Positions 8,780 to 18,023 of a stretch of DNA of 64,000 bases are shown here, piece by piece. Under the pieces are notes generated by a model, which saw only the letters and a program-made list of their open reading frames with translations, was not told where the DNA came from and ran no database searches. Source of the DNA: Paracoccaceae bacterium (GTDB taxonomy: Bacteria > Pseudomonadota > Alphaproteobacteria > Rhodobacterales > Rhodobacteraceae). Location of the stretch: contig JAFMHK010000001.1 in assembly GCA_017854585.1 (NCBI GenBank), forward strand, positions 62,001 to 126,000, given 5' to 3'. Both the position numbers and the translations under genes were made by a program. How positions within the stretch are numbered: the stretch's first letter is position 1; the number at the start of each line of letters is the position of its first letter.

Positions 8780-10603
8780 ATGGACACACGAATGCGCCGC
8801 TTCTCATCTCTTGCAGTCAAGGCACTGCTGCTGACGTGTTTTCCCGTCGCGGTTGCGGCGCAAGAAATACAGCTGAGCGTGGCGGGCGATTCCGATGGCC
8901 TGACCGAACGGCTGCAGGGCGCATCGCTTTTGTTGCGTGTCACCGAAGACGATTCGCAAACCCCACAAGATATCATTGCCGCAGCACGGGCCGATTACGG
9001 GCGGCTGATCGGCGTGTTGTATGACGCGGGCTATTTCGCCCCGGTGATCAGCATCATGATCGACGGCCGGGAGGCCGGACAGCTTTCGCCGTTCGAGGCA
9101 CCCGCGCGCATCGAACGCGTCAACATCGCGGTCGATCCGGGCGCGCCATTTCGGTTCGGCAGCGCCGAGATAGGGCCACTTGCGCCCGATACCGCGCTGC
9201 CAGACGGCTTTCGCAGCGGTGAACCGGCCAGCACCGCCATCTTGCGCGACACGACAGATGCCGCAATCACGGGCTGGCGCAATGTTGGCAACGCCACCGC
9301 AACAGTGGCGAACCAACGCATTACCGCCGTGAACGACGAGGCCGTGCTGAATGCGCAGATCACGGTGGCCCCCGGACCCACCGTGACGTTCGGCAATCTG
9401 ATCCCCGAGGGTGAGAACCGGATGCGTCGCGACCGGATCATCGAAATCGCCGGCCTGCCGACTGGTGAGGTGTTCGACCCCGACGAACTGGCCCGCGCGG
9501 AAGAACGCCTGCGTGACAGCGGCGTATTCAGCGCCGTGGCGCTGCAAGAAACGCCGCCGGGCCCGGATCAGGCCATGGACATCACCGCCGTCGTGTCCGA
9601 AGCGCCCCTGCGGCGGATCGGCTTTGGCGCCGAGATTTCATCAGACGAGGGGGCGGGGTTCACCGCCTATTGGATGCACCGCAACCTGCTGCGCGGGGGT
9701 GAACGCCTGCGCTTTGACGCGGCGATTTCAGGTATCGGCTCTGAAGGTCTGGGTGACATCACGAAAGGCGCGCGTGGGATCGATTACAGCATCGAAGGCC
9801 GCTATTCCCGTCCGGCCACTGTCACCCCAGACAGTACGGTATTCTTTGGTTTTATCGTCGGCGTCGAAGACGAACCGGGCTACGAAGCGCTTACCGTCGA
9901 ACTGGATTTCGGGTTGGAGCATGTGTTCAGCCGCACGATTTCGGGCAGCGCCGCCATCGGTCTGCGTTATTCCGACATCGACGATGCGTTCGGCAACCGC
10001 GAAGTCACGACGGCGCTGCTTCCCGTTTCGTTGACGTATGACAACCGTGATGATCCGCTGGATGCGCGTAGTGGTTATTTCGCCGAGGCTGAGGTGACCC
10101 CGTTCGTGGATCTTGATGGCAACGCCGGTGTGCATGGCACCCTTGATGCCCGCGCCTACCTTGCCTTTGGCGCCAACGACCGGTCACGCATTGCCGGGCG
10201 GTTTCAGGCAGGCACGGTGACGGGGACGTCGGTGTTGAACCTGCCCCCCGATTTCCTGTTCTATTCGGGCGGAAGCGGCACGGTGCGCGGGCAGGCGTAT
10301 CAATCGCTGGGGGCCCAGCAACTGGGCCAGCCGTCGGGCGGTCGTGGGTTTCTGGCTGCATCCGGCGAATTTCGCCAAGACATCGGAGCGACGAATTTCG
10401 GCCTCGTGGCCTTTATTGACGCGGGCTATGTTTCGGCCGACCCACTTTGGGACAACAGCGGCGAATGGCAATCCGGCGCGGGCATCGGTTTGCGCTATTC
10501 CACGCCCTTCGGCCCCATCAGGGTCGATGTAGCAACACCCACCAGCGGACCGGGTCAGGGCGAGGATATCTATCTCTACATCGGCATCGGACAATCATTT
10601 TGA
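8780..10603 (+). CDS. tamA: translocation and assembly module outer-membrane protein TamA
   Basis: TamA is an Omp85-family outer-membrane protein that works with TamB in inserting or transporting outer-membrane components. The product of about 607 residues begins with a signal peptide (LAVKALLLTCFPVAVAAQ). POTRA-like repeats occupy roughly residues 30-260 (for example ADYGRLIGVLYDAGYF). A beta-barrel follows, with GGSGTVRGQ (the Omp85 loop motif) and a C-terminal strand ending in Phe (GIGQSF). The frame is open far upstream, but the signal peptide fixes the start region; ATG 8780 or ATG 8792 are both possible, and neither has a strong ribosome-binding site. The stop overlaps the tamB start. 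Confidence 0.93.
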   Translation: MDTRMRRFSSLAVKALLLTCFPVAVAAQEIQLSVAGDSDGLTERLQGASLLLRVTEDDSQTPQDIIAAARADYGRLIGVLYDAGYFAPVISIMIDGREAGQLSPFEAPARIERVNIAVDPGAPFRFGSAEIGPLAPDTALPDGFRSGEPASTAILRDTTDAAITGWRNVGNATATVANQRITAVNDEAVLNAQITVAPGPTVTFGNLIPEGENRMRRDRIIEIAGLPTGEVFDPDELARAEERLRDSGVFSAVALQETPPGPDQAMDITAVVSEAPLRRIGFGAEISSDEGAGFTAYWMHRNLLRGGERLRFDAAISGIGSEGLGDITKGARGIDYSIEGRYSRPATVTPDSTVFFGFIVGVEDEPGYEALTVELDFGLEHVFSRTISGSAAIGLRYSDIDDAFGNREVTTALLPVSLTYDNRDDPLDARSGYFAEAEVTPFVDLDGNAGVHGTLDARAYLAFGANDRSRIAGRFQAGTVTGTSVLNLPPDFLFYSGGSGTVRGQAYQSLGAQQLGQPSGGRGFLAASGEFRQDIGATNFGLVAFIDAGYVSADPLWDNSGEWQSGAGIGLRYSTPFGPIRVDVATPTSGPGQGEDIYLYIGIGQSF

Positions 10604-13600
10604 AGCGGCTTGTTCTCCTCCTTGCGGTTTGTCTGCTGCCTTTTGTGGCCATCGCGCAAGACGATGATCGCGGGCGCATCCAAGCCCTGATCGAGGACGC
10701 GCTGTCCGATGGGGAGGCCCGTCAGGTCCGTATCGAGGGCTTTGCCGGCGCGTTGTCGTCGCAAGCGACGTTGGACCGGATGACGATTTCCGACGCCACC
10801 GGGCTTTGGCTGATCCTTGAAAATGTGCAATTGGACTGGACCCGCACCGCACTTCTGCGCGGGGCGCTGGAGGTAAATCAACTGAGCGCGGAGCGGTTGG
10901 AGATATTGCGCCTTCCACTTCCCGGCGGTGAACCTTTGCCAGATGCGGCCGCGACGCCTTTTTCCCTGCCCGAATTGCCCGTCAGCATCGAGATCGGACG
11001 CGTTGCGATCGAAACGGTTGTCTTGGGCGAACCCGTCATTGGCGTTGCGGCGACCCTGACAGTGGCGGGCAGCCTGTCGATCTCTGGTGGGGCGGGGCGT
11101 GCCGACATCACGCTGGACCGACTTGACGGCCCGCAGGGCACAGTCGCACTTGCCGCCGCATATTCCAATGAAACCCGTCAACTGTCCGTCGATCTTTTGG
11201 TGGCTGAAGACGCCGGAGGGTTGACGGCGGAGCTTTTGAACCTGCCGGGGGCACCTTCGGTCCGGTTGGCGGTGGCCGGGGCAGGCCCGTTGGATGATTT
11301 CGCTGCTGACATCGTGCTGGAAACGGACGGTGAGCGACGGGTTTCCGGCACCGTTACCACCAGCGCCCCAGAGGGGCAGGCGCGGATCACTGAACTGGCC
11401 CTCAGCGGCGATGTAACGCCCCTGTTCTTGCCTGAGTATCAGGACTTCTTCGGCCCCGATGTCAGCCTGTCGGCACGTGTCATTCAGGAAGCCGACGGGG
11501 CAACGCAACTGGAAAACCTGCGGCTGTCGACGGCCGCGCTGTCGCTTCGCGGCAATGTCAGGATTGATGCGAACGGACGCCCTGACAGGATTGCTATCAA
11601 CGGAAGTATAGATGACCCGGTCGGCCGTGTGCGGCTTCCCGGCACCGATGTCACGATTGCAGATGCCGTCCTCAGCCTGAACCACGACAGCGAGCTTGGC
11701 GAGGATTGGCACGGCTCATTTCGTATCAGTCAGCTGTCCGCCGCCGATTTTGGTGTCCGTGAGCTGGATATCGGTATCGACGGCAGTTTTACCGAAGGCG
11801 CGCAGGGCCTGACCGGGGTGACCGCGGATATCACGACGTCGATCATCGGTCTGGGGCACAAGGACCCGGACGTTGCGGCAGCGCTTGGAACCAACGCGCA
11901 GCTTGATGCGATTCTATCGTGGACGGACGGTGCGCCCGTGCTGCTAAGCGATCTTGTGCTGACGACGGACACCGTATCGCTGGATGGCGCGGCGGCCTTT
12001 GACCTGAACGCCGAGGCGCTGCGCATTTCCTTGGAAGCGTTGGCTTCGGCCCCATCGCTCAGCCCTTTTTCAGGGCTGGCAGATCAGGATCTGGCCGGCG
12101 CGGTCAGTCTGAGCCTGTCGGGTGGGATAGAGCCTTTGTCAGGGGCTTTCGATCTGACCCTGTCGGGCACCGGAACCGATCTGCGGGCGGGTGACGCGGT
12201 GCCGCCCGAACTTCTGGCTGGCGATGTCGCGCTGACTGTATCGGCCGCGCGCGATACCGAGGGCCTGCGCCTTGAATCGTTCGCGATTGATGGCACCCAG
12301 ATCAGCGCATCGGGATCCGGTGGGCTTTCTGCCGTGGCGGGTGAGCTGGATCTGTCGGCCCGTCTGGCGGATGTGGGTTTGTTCACAAATACCCTGTCTG
12401 GCCCCGCCACGGTTGATCTGGCACTGCAACGCAGCGGCGAGGCACCGTGGGATTTGACGGTGCAGGTGACAGCGCCCGCCGAGATCACCATGAACGCCAG
12501 CGGCACCTTGTCGCCGGATGCAATCGCCCTGAACCTTGCCGCGCGTGCTGGAAACATCGGCGTCTTCACCGATCAGATCAGCGGCCCTGTCACCGCGCAG
12601 CTGACAGTTGATGGCGCGACCAGCGGCCCGTTTCAGATCAGCGGCACGCTGGATGGCCCGGTGGGGATGCAGGCCACGGTTGATGGCGAAGTTCTGCGCG
12701 CCGATGGCTCTGTCGATCTGGATGTTTCGGCACGGCTTCCGCTGTCGCTTGCCAACCGCGCCCTCAGCCCGCGCAGTCTTGATGGGACCCTGCAGGCAAA
12801 CCTCGCGATCAGCGGCCAGCCATCGCTGAGCGCTGTCTCGGGTTCGTTTTCGAGCACCGGTGCGCGTGTTTCCCTGCCGACGATCCAAAACGCGCTTGAG
12901 GGGCTGACGCTGAGTGGTTCGATTTCGGGCGGGCGGGTGCAGTTCACGGCCAACGGGGCGCTTGCGACGGGCGGCACCACCACAGCCCAAGGCAGTCTGA
13001 CCCTGACGGGCGGCGGGCTTCCCGTTGCGGTTGTGATCACGCTGGCCGATGCGCGCCTGATTGATCCGCTGCTCTATGAAGCATTGATCACGTCCGCCGA
13101 GATGCGGATTTCAGGCGACTTGGCTGGATCGTCGCGCGTCGCGGGGACGATCAACCTTGGTGAAACCGAAATCCGCGTGCCTGAGACCAGTGTCGGAACC
13201 GGCGGCGCGATTCCGGAAATCACGCATGTGGGCGAATCCGCCGCCGAACGGCAGTCGCGCCTGTTTGCGGGCCTTCTGGAACAACGGGCGGGCGGTGGCG
13301 GCGGTGGCAGTGTCGCGCTTGACCTAACCATCAATGCGCCGGGTCGGATTTTCCTGCGGGGCCGGGGATTGGATGCGGAACTGGGCGGGCAACTCAGGCT
13401 TTTGGGAACCACGGCGGACATGATACCATCGGGGCGGTTCGAACTGATCCGCGGACGCCTGTCGATCCTTGGGCGGCGGCTTGATCTTGATGAAGGGTCC
13501 GCATCGCTGCGTGGCAGCCTTGATCCCTATCTGCGGCTTATCGCCAGCAGTCGGGCCGGTGATTACACCGTCTTTATTACGCTTGAGGGACCCACGTCGG

Positions 13601-14007
13601 AACCGACAGTCAGCTTTTCAGCCGACCCCGACCTGCCGGATGACGAAGTGCTGGCGCAACTCCTATTCGGGCGCTCGATCTCTTCGCTGTCGCCGTTACA
13701 GGCGCTGCAACTGGCCGATGCCGCGACGTCGCTAGCCGGTGGCAGCACCAACGCCGGACTGCTGTCCAGCCTGCGAGAAGGATTGGGGCTGGACGATCTG
13801 GACCTTGAAACCGATGCCGAAGGCAATGCAGGTGTGCGTGCCGGGCGCTATCTGTCGGAAAATATCTATACCGACGTGACGGTCGGCGCAGATGGTCAGA
13901 CGGACCTTTCGCTGAATATCGACCTGACGCCTGACATTGCGGCACGGGGCACATTTTCGTCGGACGGGGCAAGCAGTATGGGCGTGTTTTTCGAACGGGA
14001 TTACTGA
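10600..14007 (+). CDS. tamB: translocation/assembly module protein TamB
   Basis: TamB is a very long periplasmic beta-helical protein anchored in the inner membrane (AsmA/VPS13-like bridge family) that partners TamA and is implicated in phospholipid and outer-membrane protein traffic. The product is about 1135 residues, with an N-terminal hydrophobic segment (LVLLLAVCLLPFVAIA) and long repetitive beta-rich sequence. The conserved DUF490 C-terminal part contains LFGRSISSLSPLQALQLA near residue 1020. The start chosen is TTG at 10600, which overlaps the tamA stop as TTGA; the frame is open upstream but inside tamA. A glycine run GGGGGG occurs near residue 905. Pairing with tamA makes the call firm. 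Confidence 0.93.
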   Translation: MKRLVLLLAVCLLPFVAIAQDDDRGRIQALIEDALSDGEARQVRIEGFAGALSSQATLDRMTISDATGLWLILENVQLDWTRTALLRGALEVNQLSAERLEILRLPLPGGEPLPDAAATPFSLPELPVSIEIGRVAIETVVLGEPVIGVAATLTVAGSLSISGGAGRADITLDRLDGPQGTVALAAAYSNETRQLSVDLLVAEDAGGLTAELLNLPGAPSVRLAVAGAGPLDDFAADIVLETDGERRVSGTVTTSAPEGQARITELALSGDVTPLFLPEYQDFFGPDVSLSARVIQEADGATQLENLRLSTAALSLRGNVRIDANGRPDRIAINGSIDDPVGRVRLPGTDVTIADAVLSLNHDSELGEDWHGSFRISQLSAADFGVRELDIGIDGSFTEGAQGLTGVTADITTSIIGLGHKDPDVAAALGTNAQLDAILSWTDGAPVLLSDLVLTTDTVSLDGAAAFDLNAEALRISLEALASAPSLSPFSGLADQDLAGAVSLSLSGGIEPLSGAFDLTLSGTGTDLRAGDAVPPELLAGDVALTVSAARDTEGLRLESFAIDGTQISASGSGGLSAVAGELDLSARLADVGLFTNTLSGPATVDLALQRSGEAPWDLTVQVTAPAEITMNASGTLSPDAIALNLAARAGNIGVFTDQISGPVTAQLTVDGATSGPFQISGTLDGPVGMQATVDGEVLRADGSVDLDVSARLPLSLANRALSPRSLDGTLQANLAISGQPSLSAVSGSFSSTGARVSLPTIQNALEGLTLSGSISGGRVQFTANGALATGGTTTAQGSLTLTGGGLPVAVVITLADARLIDPLLYEALITSAEMRISGDLAGSSRVAGTINLGETEIRVPETSVGTGGAIPEITHVGESAAERQSRLFAGLLEQRAGGGGGGSVALDLTINAPGRIFLRGRGLDAELGGQLRLLGTTADMIPSGRFELIRGRLSILGRRLDLDEGSASLRGSLDPYLRLIASSRAGDYTVFITLEGPTSEPTVSFSADPDLPDDEVLAQLLFGRSISSLSPLQALQLADAATSLAGGSTNAGLLSSLREGLGLDDLDLETDAEGNAGVRAGRYLSENIYTDVTVGADGQTDLSLNIDLTPDIAARGTFSSDGASSMGVFFERDY

Positions 14008-14044
14008 CTACGCGGATCACGTCCAAGAATCGCGCCGCCGCCCG

Positions 14045-14073
14045 TTGACAGCCCTTCGCGCCCGCTATATCAG
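14045..14073 (+). promoter_or_regulatory. promoter for tRNA-Leu
   Basis: A perfect -35 hexamer TTGACA at 14045-14050 is followed by TATATC (15-base spacer) or TATCAG (17-base spacer). The predicted transcription start is about 10-15 bases before the tRNA. It lies in the 83-base gap after tamB, so it most likely drives the tRNA and perhaps the genes after it. Confidence 0.6.
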
Positions 14074-14090
14074 CCGCGTTCACGACACCT

Positions 14091-14176
<86 letters not shown>

Positions 14177-14218
14177 CCCCCTTTCCAGCCGGAACCGGGT
14201 GCATCAAAGGGGCCACCC

Positions 14219-14830
14219 TTGACCATTCAACTATATCAGAACGATCTGCCCGACGACTTGGACCTTGGCCCTGTCGTTGCGATTGACTGCGAGACCATGG
14301 GGCTTGTCCCATATCGTGACAGACTGTGCCTGATCCAGCTTTCGAGCGGCGATGGACACGCGCACCTTGTGCAGATTGCCCAAGGTCAAACCGAGGCGCC
14401 GAACCTGTCGCGGATGCTGACTGATCCGAATGTGCTCAAGCTGTTTCATTACGGCAGGTTTGACATCGCCGTGATGTATCACGCCTTTGGCGCGCTGGCC
14501 GCGCCAGTCTATTGCACCAAGATCGCATCCAAGCTGATCCGCACCTTCACGGACCGTCACGGCTTGAAATATCTGTGTCAGGAACTGCTGGACGTGGACA
14601 TTTCCAAGCAGCAGCAAAGCTCGGACTGGGGTGCTGCATCGCTCAGCGAAGCGCAGAAGACCTATGCCGCATCGGATGTGCTTTACCTGCACCGCTTGCG
14701 GGATGAACTGAACCGCCGTCTCGACAGGGAAGGCCGGACAGATATCGCACAAGCATGCTATGAATTCCTGCCGATGCGGGCCCGCCTTGATCTTGCGGGC
14801 TGGCCAGATCAGGATATTTTCAGCCATTAA
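14219..14830 (+). CDS. ribonuclease D family 3'-5' exonuclease
   Basis: A 203-residue DEDD exonuclease matching the short RNase D-like proteins of alphaproteobacteria, which lack the HRDC domains of full-length Rnd. Catalytic motifs are visible: Exo I AIDCETMGL near residue 20, Exo II FHYGRFDIAVM near residue 80 and Exo III YAASDVLYL near residue 150 (DEDDy type). The start is TTG at 14219, preceded by AAAGGGG. The open frame continues upstream through the tRNA but is not coding there. A role in tRNA or small-RNA 3' trimming is expected from the family; the adjacent tRNA is suggestive but may be coincidence. Confidence 0.87.
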   Translation: MTIQLYQNDLPDDLDLGPVVAIDCETMGLVPYRDRLCLIQLSSGDGHAHLVQIAQGQTEAPNLSRMLTDPNVLKLFHYGRFDIAVMYHAFGALAAPVYCTKIASKLIRTFTDRHGLKYLCQELLDVDISKQQQSSDWGAASLSEAQKTYAASDVLYLHRLRDELNRRLDREGRTDIAQACYEFLPMRARLDLAGWPDQDIFSH

Positions 14831-14839
14831 GGCTGCACC

Positions 14840-15436
14840 ATGGCCATCGAGAATCGCTACTCCACCCTGATCTCCTGGATCAAGATCGTGCTGCCGCTGA
14901 TCGCGCTTGGCCTTTTGTCGACGCTGTTTCTGTTTTCGCGCACACCCGACCCGGATGCCGCGATTCCCTTTGCGGATGTGGATGTAACCGAGTTGGCGCG
15001 GGAACAGCGGCTGAGCAATCCACGTTTTGCCGGCACATTGGAGGACGGTCGCCGAATTCAGATGACCGCCGATGTCGCCACACCCGTGCCGGGGACGCCC
15101 AACCAGCTGACCGCCGATAATATCGAGGCGAGGCTGGAAATCTCCGGGGTTGATTTCCTTCTTCTGAACGCACGGTCCAGCCTGATCGACCTTGGCGCAT
15201 CGGTGGCCGCGTTATCGCAAGACGTGCGCCTGACCAGTTCAAACGGATATCGATTGAGCAGCGATATGATGACCGTCGCCTTGACCGCGCTTGACCTGCA
15301 ATCGCCCGGTCCAGTGGTGGTGAATGGTCCAGGCTTGACCTTGACTGGCGGCTCAATGAGCTTGACGATGGAAGACAGTGCGCAGGTTCTCCGTTTTACC
15401 GGCGGGGTTCGGGTGCTATATGATCCTCCGACTTAG
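14840..15436 (+). CDS. lptC: LPS export system protein LptC
   Basis: LptC is a single-pass inner-membrane protein that receives lipopolysaccharide from the LptB2FG transporter and passes it to LptA. The 198-residue product has one N-terminal membrane segment (residues about 12-32, IKIVLPLIALGLLSTLFLF) and a periplasmic beta-jellyroll. Sequence similarity between LptC proteins is low; the call rests on this architecture and the immediately following lptA and lptB. It begins 10 bases after the exonuclease gene. Confidence 0.87.
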   Translation: MAIENRYSTLISWIKIVLPLIALGLLSTLFLFSRTPDPDAAIPFADVDVTELAREQRLSNPRFAGTLEDGRRIQMTADVATPVPGTPNQLTADNIEARLEISGVDFLLLNARSSLIDLGASVAALSQDVRLTSSNGYRLSSDMMTVALTALDLQSPGPVVVNGPGLTLTGGSMSLTMEDSAQVLRFTGGVRVLYDPPT

Positions 15437-15446
15437 GGATAATCTC

Positions 15447-15932
15447 ATGCGCGCGCTTTATCTGGGCCTTGCCCTTGTTTTCCTCGGCTTCGGCGCAACC
15501 GCCCAAACCAGCGTTGGTTTTGGCGGCGTTGCACACGACGCAAGCCAGCCAATCGAGGTGACGTCCGATAGCCTGGCCGTTGATCAATCCACTGGAGAGG
15601 CGGTTTTCGCTGGGAACGTCATCATCATGCAGGGCGATCTGCGGATGGCGGCGGGCGAGGTAAGGGTTGTGTATGCGGGCACGGATGGCCGCAACGATGT
15701 GCAAACCGTTGTTGCCACCGGTGGTGTGCTGGTGACGCGCGGCGTGGATGCCGCAGAGGGCGCGCGTGCCGAATACGATGTGATCGACGGGCTGCTGACA
15801 TTGTCAGGCGATGTCCTTGTCACGCAGGGAGCCACCGCAATTTCCGGCGATCGCATGGTGGTGAACATGGCCACCGGAAACGGCACCGTCGAAGGGCGTG
15901 TGCGCACCGTTCTGCAATCCGGTGACCAATGA
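15447..15932 (+). CDS. lptA: LPS transport periplasmic protein LptA
   Basis: LptA forms the periplasmic bridge carrying LPS to the outer membrane. The 161-residue product has a signal peptide (MRALYLGLALVFLGFGATAQ) followed by the OstA/LptA jellyroll pattern (PIEVTSDSLAVDQSTGEAVF, then GNVIIMQGDLRM). The start was set at ATG 15447, 10 bases after the lptC stop and behind AGGGAT; an in-frame ATG at 15420 overlaps lptC. The last four bases overlap the lptB start (ATGA). Confidence 0.9.
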   Translation: MRALYLGLALVFLGFGATAQTSVGFGGVAHDASQPIEVTSDSLAVDQSTGEAVFAGNVIIMQGDLRMAAGEVRVVYAGTDGRNDVQTVVATGGVLVTRGVDAAEGARAEYDVIDGLLTLSGDVLVTQGATAISGDRMVVNMATGNGTVEGRVRTVLQSGDQ

Positions 15933-16693
15933 CGGCGACGCGTCCCAATCTGACCGTCACTGACGGCACGCAAGGATTGCGCATCACAAATCTGCGCAAA
16001 TCATATCGGCGCCGTCCGGTGATACGCGATGTGACCATGCGCCTTGACCGGGGTGAGGTCGTGGCCCTGCTTGGCCCGAACGGATCGGGCAAGACCACCT
16101 GCTTTTATGCCATCGCGGGTCTGGTTACCCCGGATGGCGGCACCGTGGAACTGGACGGGCAGGATGTGACCCTTCTGCCAATGTATCGCCGCGCCAAGGC
16201 CGGTATTGGATATTTGCCGCAGGAGATGTCGATCTTTCGCGGGATGTCGGTCGAAGATAACATCCTTGCCATTCTTGAGGTGGTCGAACGCGACCGCAAG
16301 AAACGTCTGGATCGGCTTGAGGAGCTATTGTCCGAATTTTCCATCGGGCACTTGCGCCGTGCACCGGCATTGTCATTGTCGGGTGGCGAACGGCGGCGTG
16401 TGGAAATTGCGCGCTGCCTTGCCTCCGATCCGCGTTATGTTCTTCTGGACGAGCCTTTTGCCGGCGTGGACCCCATCGCCGTAGGAGAAATCCGCGGACT
16501 GGTCGTCGAGCTCAAAACGCGCGGCATTGGCGTATTGATCACCGACCACAACGTGCGGGAAACCCTGCAAATCGTTGACCGCGCCTATATTCTGCACGAC
16601 GGCACGATATTGATGAGCGGAACCGCCGATGAGGTCGTGCGTGATGAAAACGTGCGGCGCGTTTATCTGGGCCAAGGCTTTCGCATCGGTTGA
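15929..16693 (+). CDS. lptB: LPS export ABC transporter ATP-binding protein LptB
   Basis: The ATPase subunit of LptB2FG powers LPS extraction from the inner membrane. The 254-residue product carries Walker A GPNGSGKTT, the Q-loop YLPQEMSIF, signature LSGGERRRVEIARCL, Walker B VLLDEPFAGVDP and switch His in ITDHNVRE. It is the third gene of an lptC-lptA-lptB run; LptF and LptG are not in the window. Unlike many alphaproteobacteria, no rpoN follows; the next gene is hpf. Confidence 0.95.
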   Translation: MTATRPNLTVTDGTQGLRITNLRKSYRRRPVIRDVTMRLDRGEVVALLGPNGSGKTTCFYAIAGLVTPDGGTVELDGQDVTLLPMYRRAKAGIGYLPQEMSIFRGMSVEDNILAILEVVERDRKKRLDRLEELLSEFSIGHLRRAPALSLSGGERRRVEIARCLASDPRYVLLDEPFAGVDPIAVGEIRGLVVELKTRGIGVLITDHNVRETLQIVDRAYILHDGTILMSGTADEVVRDENVRRVYLGQGFRIG

Positions 16694-16919
16694 TCGCCGA
16701 CGCATACAGGTGGCCATCCTTTCCGTTGACAGAGGCCCCCGATTCATCGCCAACTATATGCGATGTTTGCGCTTTGCTCATCTTTGATTTCGGACGCGTC
16801 GGCCAAGGCCCGGCCTCTGCATGTTCCGGATCAGTCCACGACAAACCCGCACATCGCCGTAAGAAACGGCGGCCTCGCCGCACCTATGCGCGTGCGCCCG
16901 CCACAGATCGGGAGGATCT

Positions 16920-17486
16920 ATGCGTTATCAAATCAGCGGAAAACAGATCGACATCGGTGACGCGCTTCAAGTCCACGTCAAGGACAGTCTGGGAAGCGCC
17001 GTATCGAAATATGCAGAGCGTCCGACCGATGCAAACGTGATATTTTCGAGAAGCGGATACGAATTTGTCTGCGAAGCGATCGTTCACTTGTCGACTGGAC
17101 TGACGGCATCTGCCAAGGCCTCCAACACTGAAATCTACGCCGCCTTCGATAGTTGTTGCGAGAAGATGGAGAAGCAGCTGCGTCGCTATAAGCGGCGTCT
17201 CAAGGATCATCACCGCGACCGACCGCAACCCGTTGATGTTTTCGGCGCTTCAACTTATATCCTCGCCGGGTCAGACGACGCCGACGCGGAGGAGCCCGAC
17301 ACACTACAGCCCATCATCGTGGCTGAGATGGAAACGCGCGTTCCACGATTGTCCGTCGGTGAGGCCGTGATGCAGATGGAGATTGCAGGTGCGCCGCTTT
17401 TGGTGTTCCGAAACGAAAAGCATGAAGGGGTCAATGTCGTATACCGGCGCGACGATGGAAACGTTGGCTGGATTGATCCCCGTTAG
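16920..17486 (+). CDS. hpf: long-form ribosome hibernation promoting factor
   Basis: This protein binds idle 30S subunits and drives 100S ribosome dimerisation in stationary phase. At 188 residues it is the long form: an N-terminal S30AE domain (residues 1-100, IDIGDALQVHVKDSLG to YKRRLKDHHRDR) plus a C-terminal dimerisation domain (VVYRRDDGNVGWIDPR at the end). The ATG follows GGGAGGATCT. The 226-base gap after lptB holds a TTGACA at about 16727 without a well-spaced -10, and otherwise nothing I can assign. ptsN follows 59 bases later. Confidence 0.93.
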   Translation: MRYQISGKQIDIGDALQVHVKDSLGSAVSKYAERPTDANVIFSRSGYEFVCEAIVHLSTGLTASAKASNTEIYAAFDSCCEKMEKQLRRYKRRLKDHHRDRPQPVDVFGASTYILAGSDDADAEEPDTLQPIIVAEMETRVPRLSVGEAVMQMEIAGAPLLVFRNEKHEGVNVVYRRDDGNVGWIDPR

Positions 17487-17545
17487 GAACAGAAGTTAAC
17501 GCGATGGTGCCGGTGACGGCCCATCGCCCTACCCCGAGGTTTTGC

Positions 17546-18010
17546 ATGGAATTGTCGTCACTTCTCAAACCGACGGGCGTAAAAGTCTTGTCGGACGTGA
17601 GCAGTAAGAAACGTTTGATGCAGAGTATTGCAGAAATCGCGGAAGGTTTGGTGCATTTGCCCGCATCCAACATTTTCGACGCGCTGCAAGAACGTGAAAG
17701 CCTTGGGCCCACGGGAGTTGGCCATGGTGTTGCGCTGCCGCATGCCCGGTTGGCCGCACTGAGTGAAGTTCACGGCGCGTTTCTGAAGCTGGACCGGCCA
17801 ATTGACTTCGATTCAGCCGATCGACAGCCGGTGGATTTGATCTTTGCCTTGTTCGCGCCGATGGATAGCGGCGTCGATCACCTCAAGGCACTGGCGCTGG
17901 TCTCACGGACGCTGCGCGACACAGCACTTTGCGCCAAACTGCGTGCAAATTCGGATCCGGCAACCCTGCATACCCTTTTGACCGAAGGCGCGACGTCGAA
18001 AGCCGCATAG
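17546..18010 (+). CDS. ptsN: nitrogen-PTS EIIA component PtsN
   Basis: EIIA-Ntr is a regulatory phosphocarrier linking nitrogen and potassium status to metabolism. The 154-residue domain contains the phosphorylation site His in GHGVALPHARL near residue 70. The start at ATG 17546 follows CCGAGG and gives the usual N-terminus MELSSLLKP; the frame is open 14 codons upstream without signal. The hpf-ptsN pairing is common in proteobacteria. It converges on the sulfotransferase gene with only 13 bases between stops. Confidence 0.93.
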   Translation: MELSSLLKPTGVKVLSDVSSKKRLMQSIAEIAEGLVHLPASNIFDALQERESLGPTGVGHGVALPHARLAALSEVHGAFLKLDRPIDFDSADRQPVDLIFALFAPMDSGVDHLKALALVSRTLRDTALCAKLRANSDPATLHTLLTEGATSKAA

Positions 18011-18023
18011 CAGGCGGCGGGTG

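Noticed and set aside
16694-16919. Promoter or sigma-54 site upstream of hpf
   Set aside because: A TTGACA near 16727 has no -10 at 15-19 bases (TATATG is 23 bases away), and no GG-N10-GC sigma-54 pattern with a TTGC element was found.
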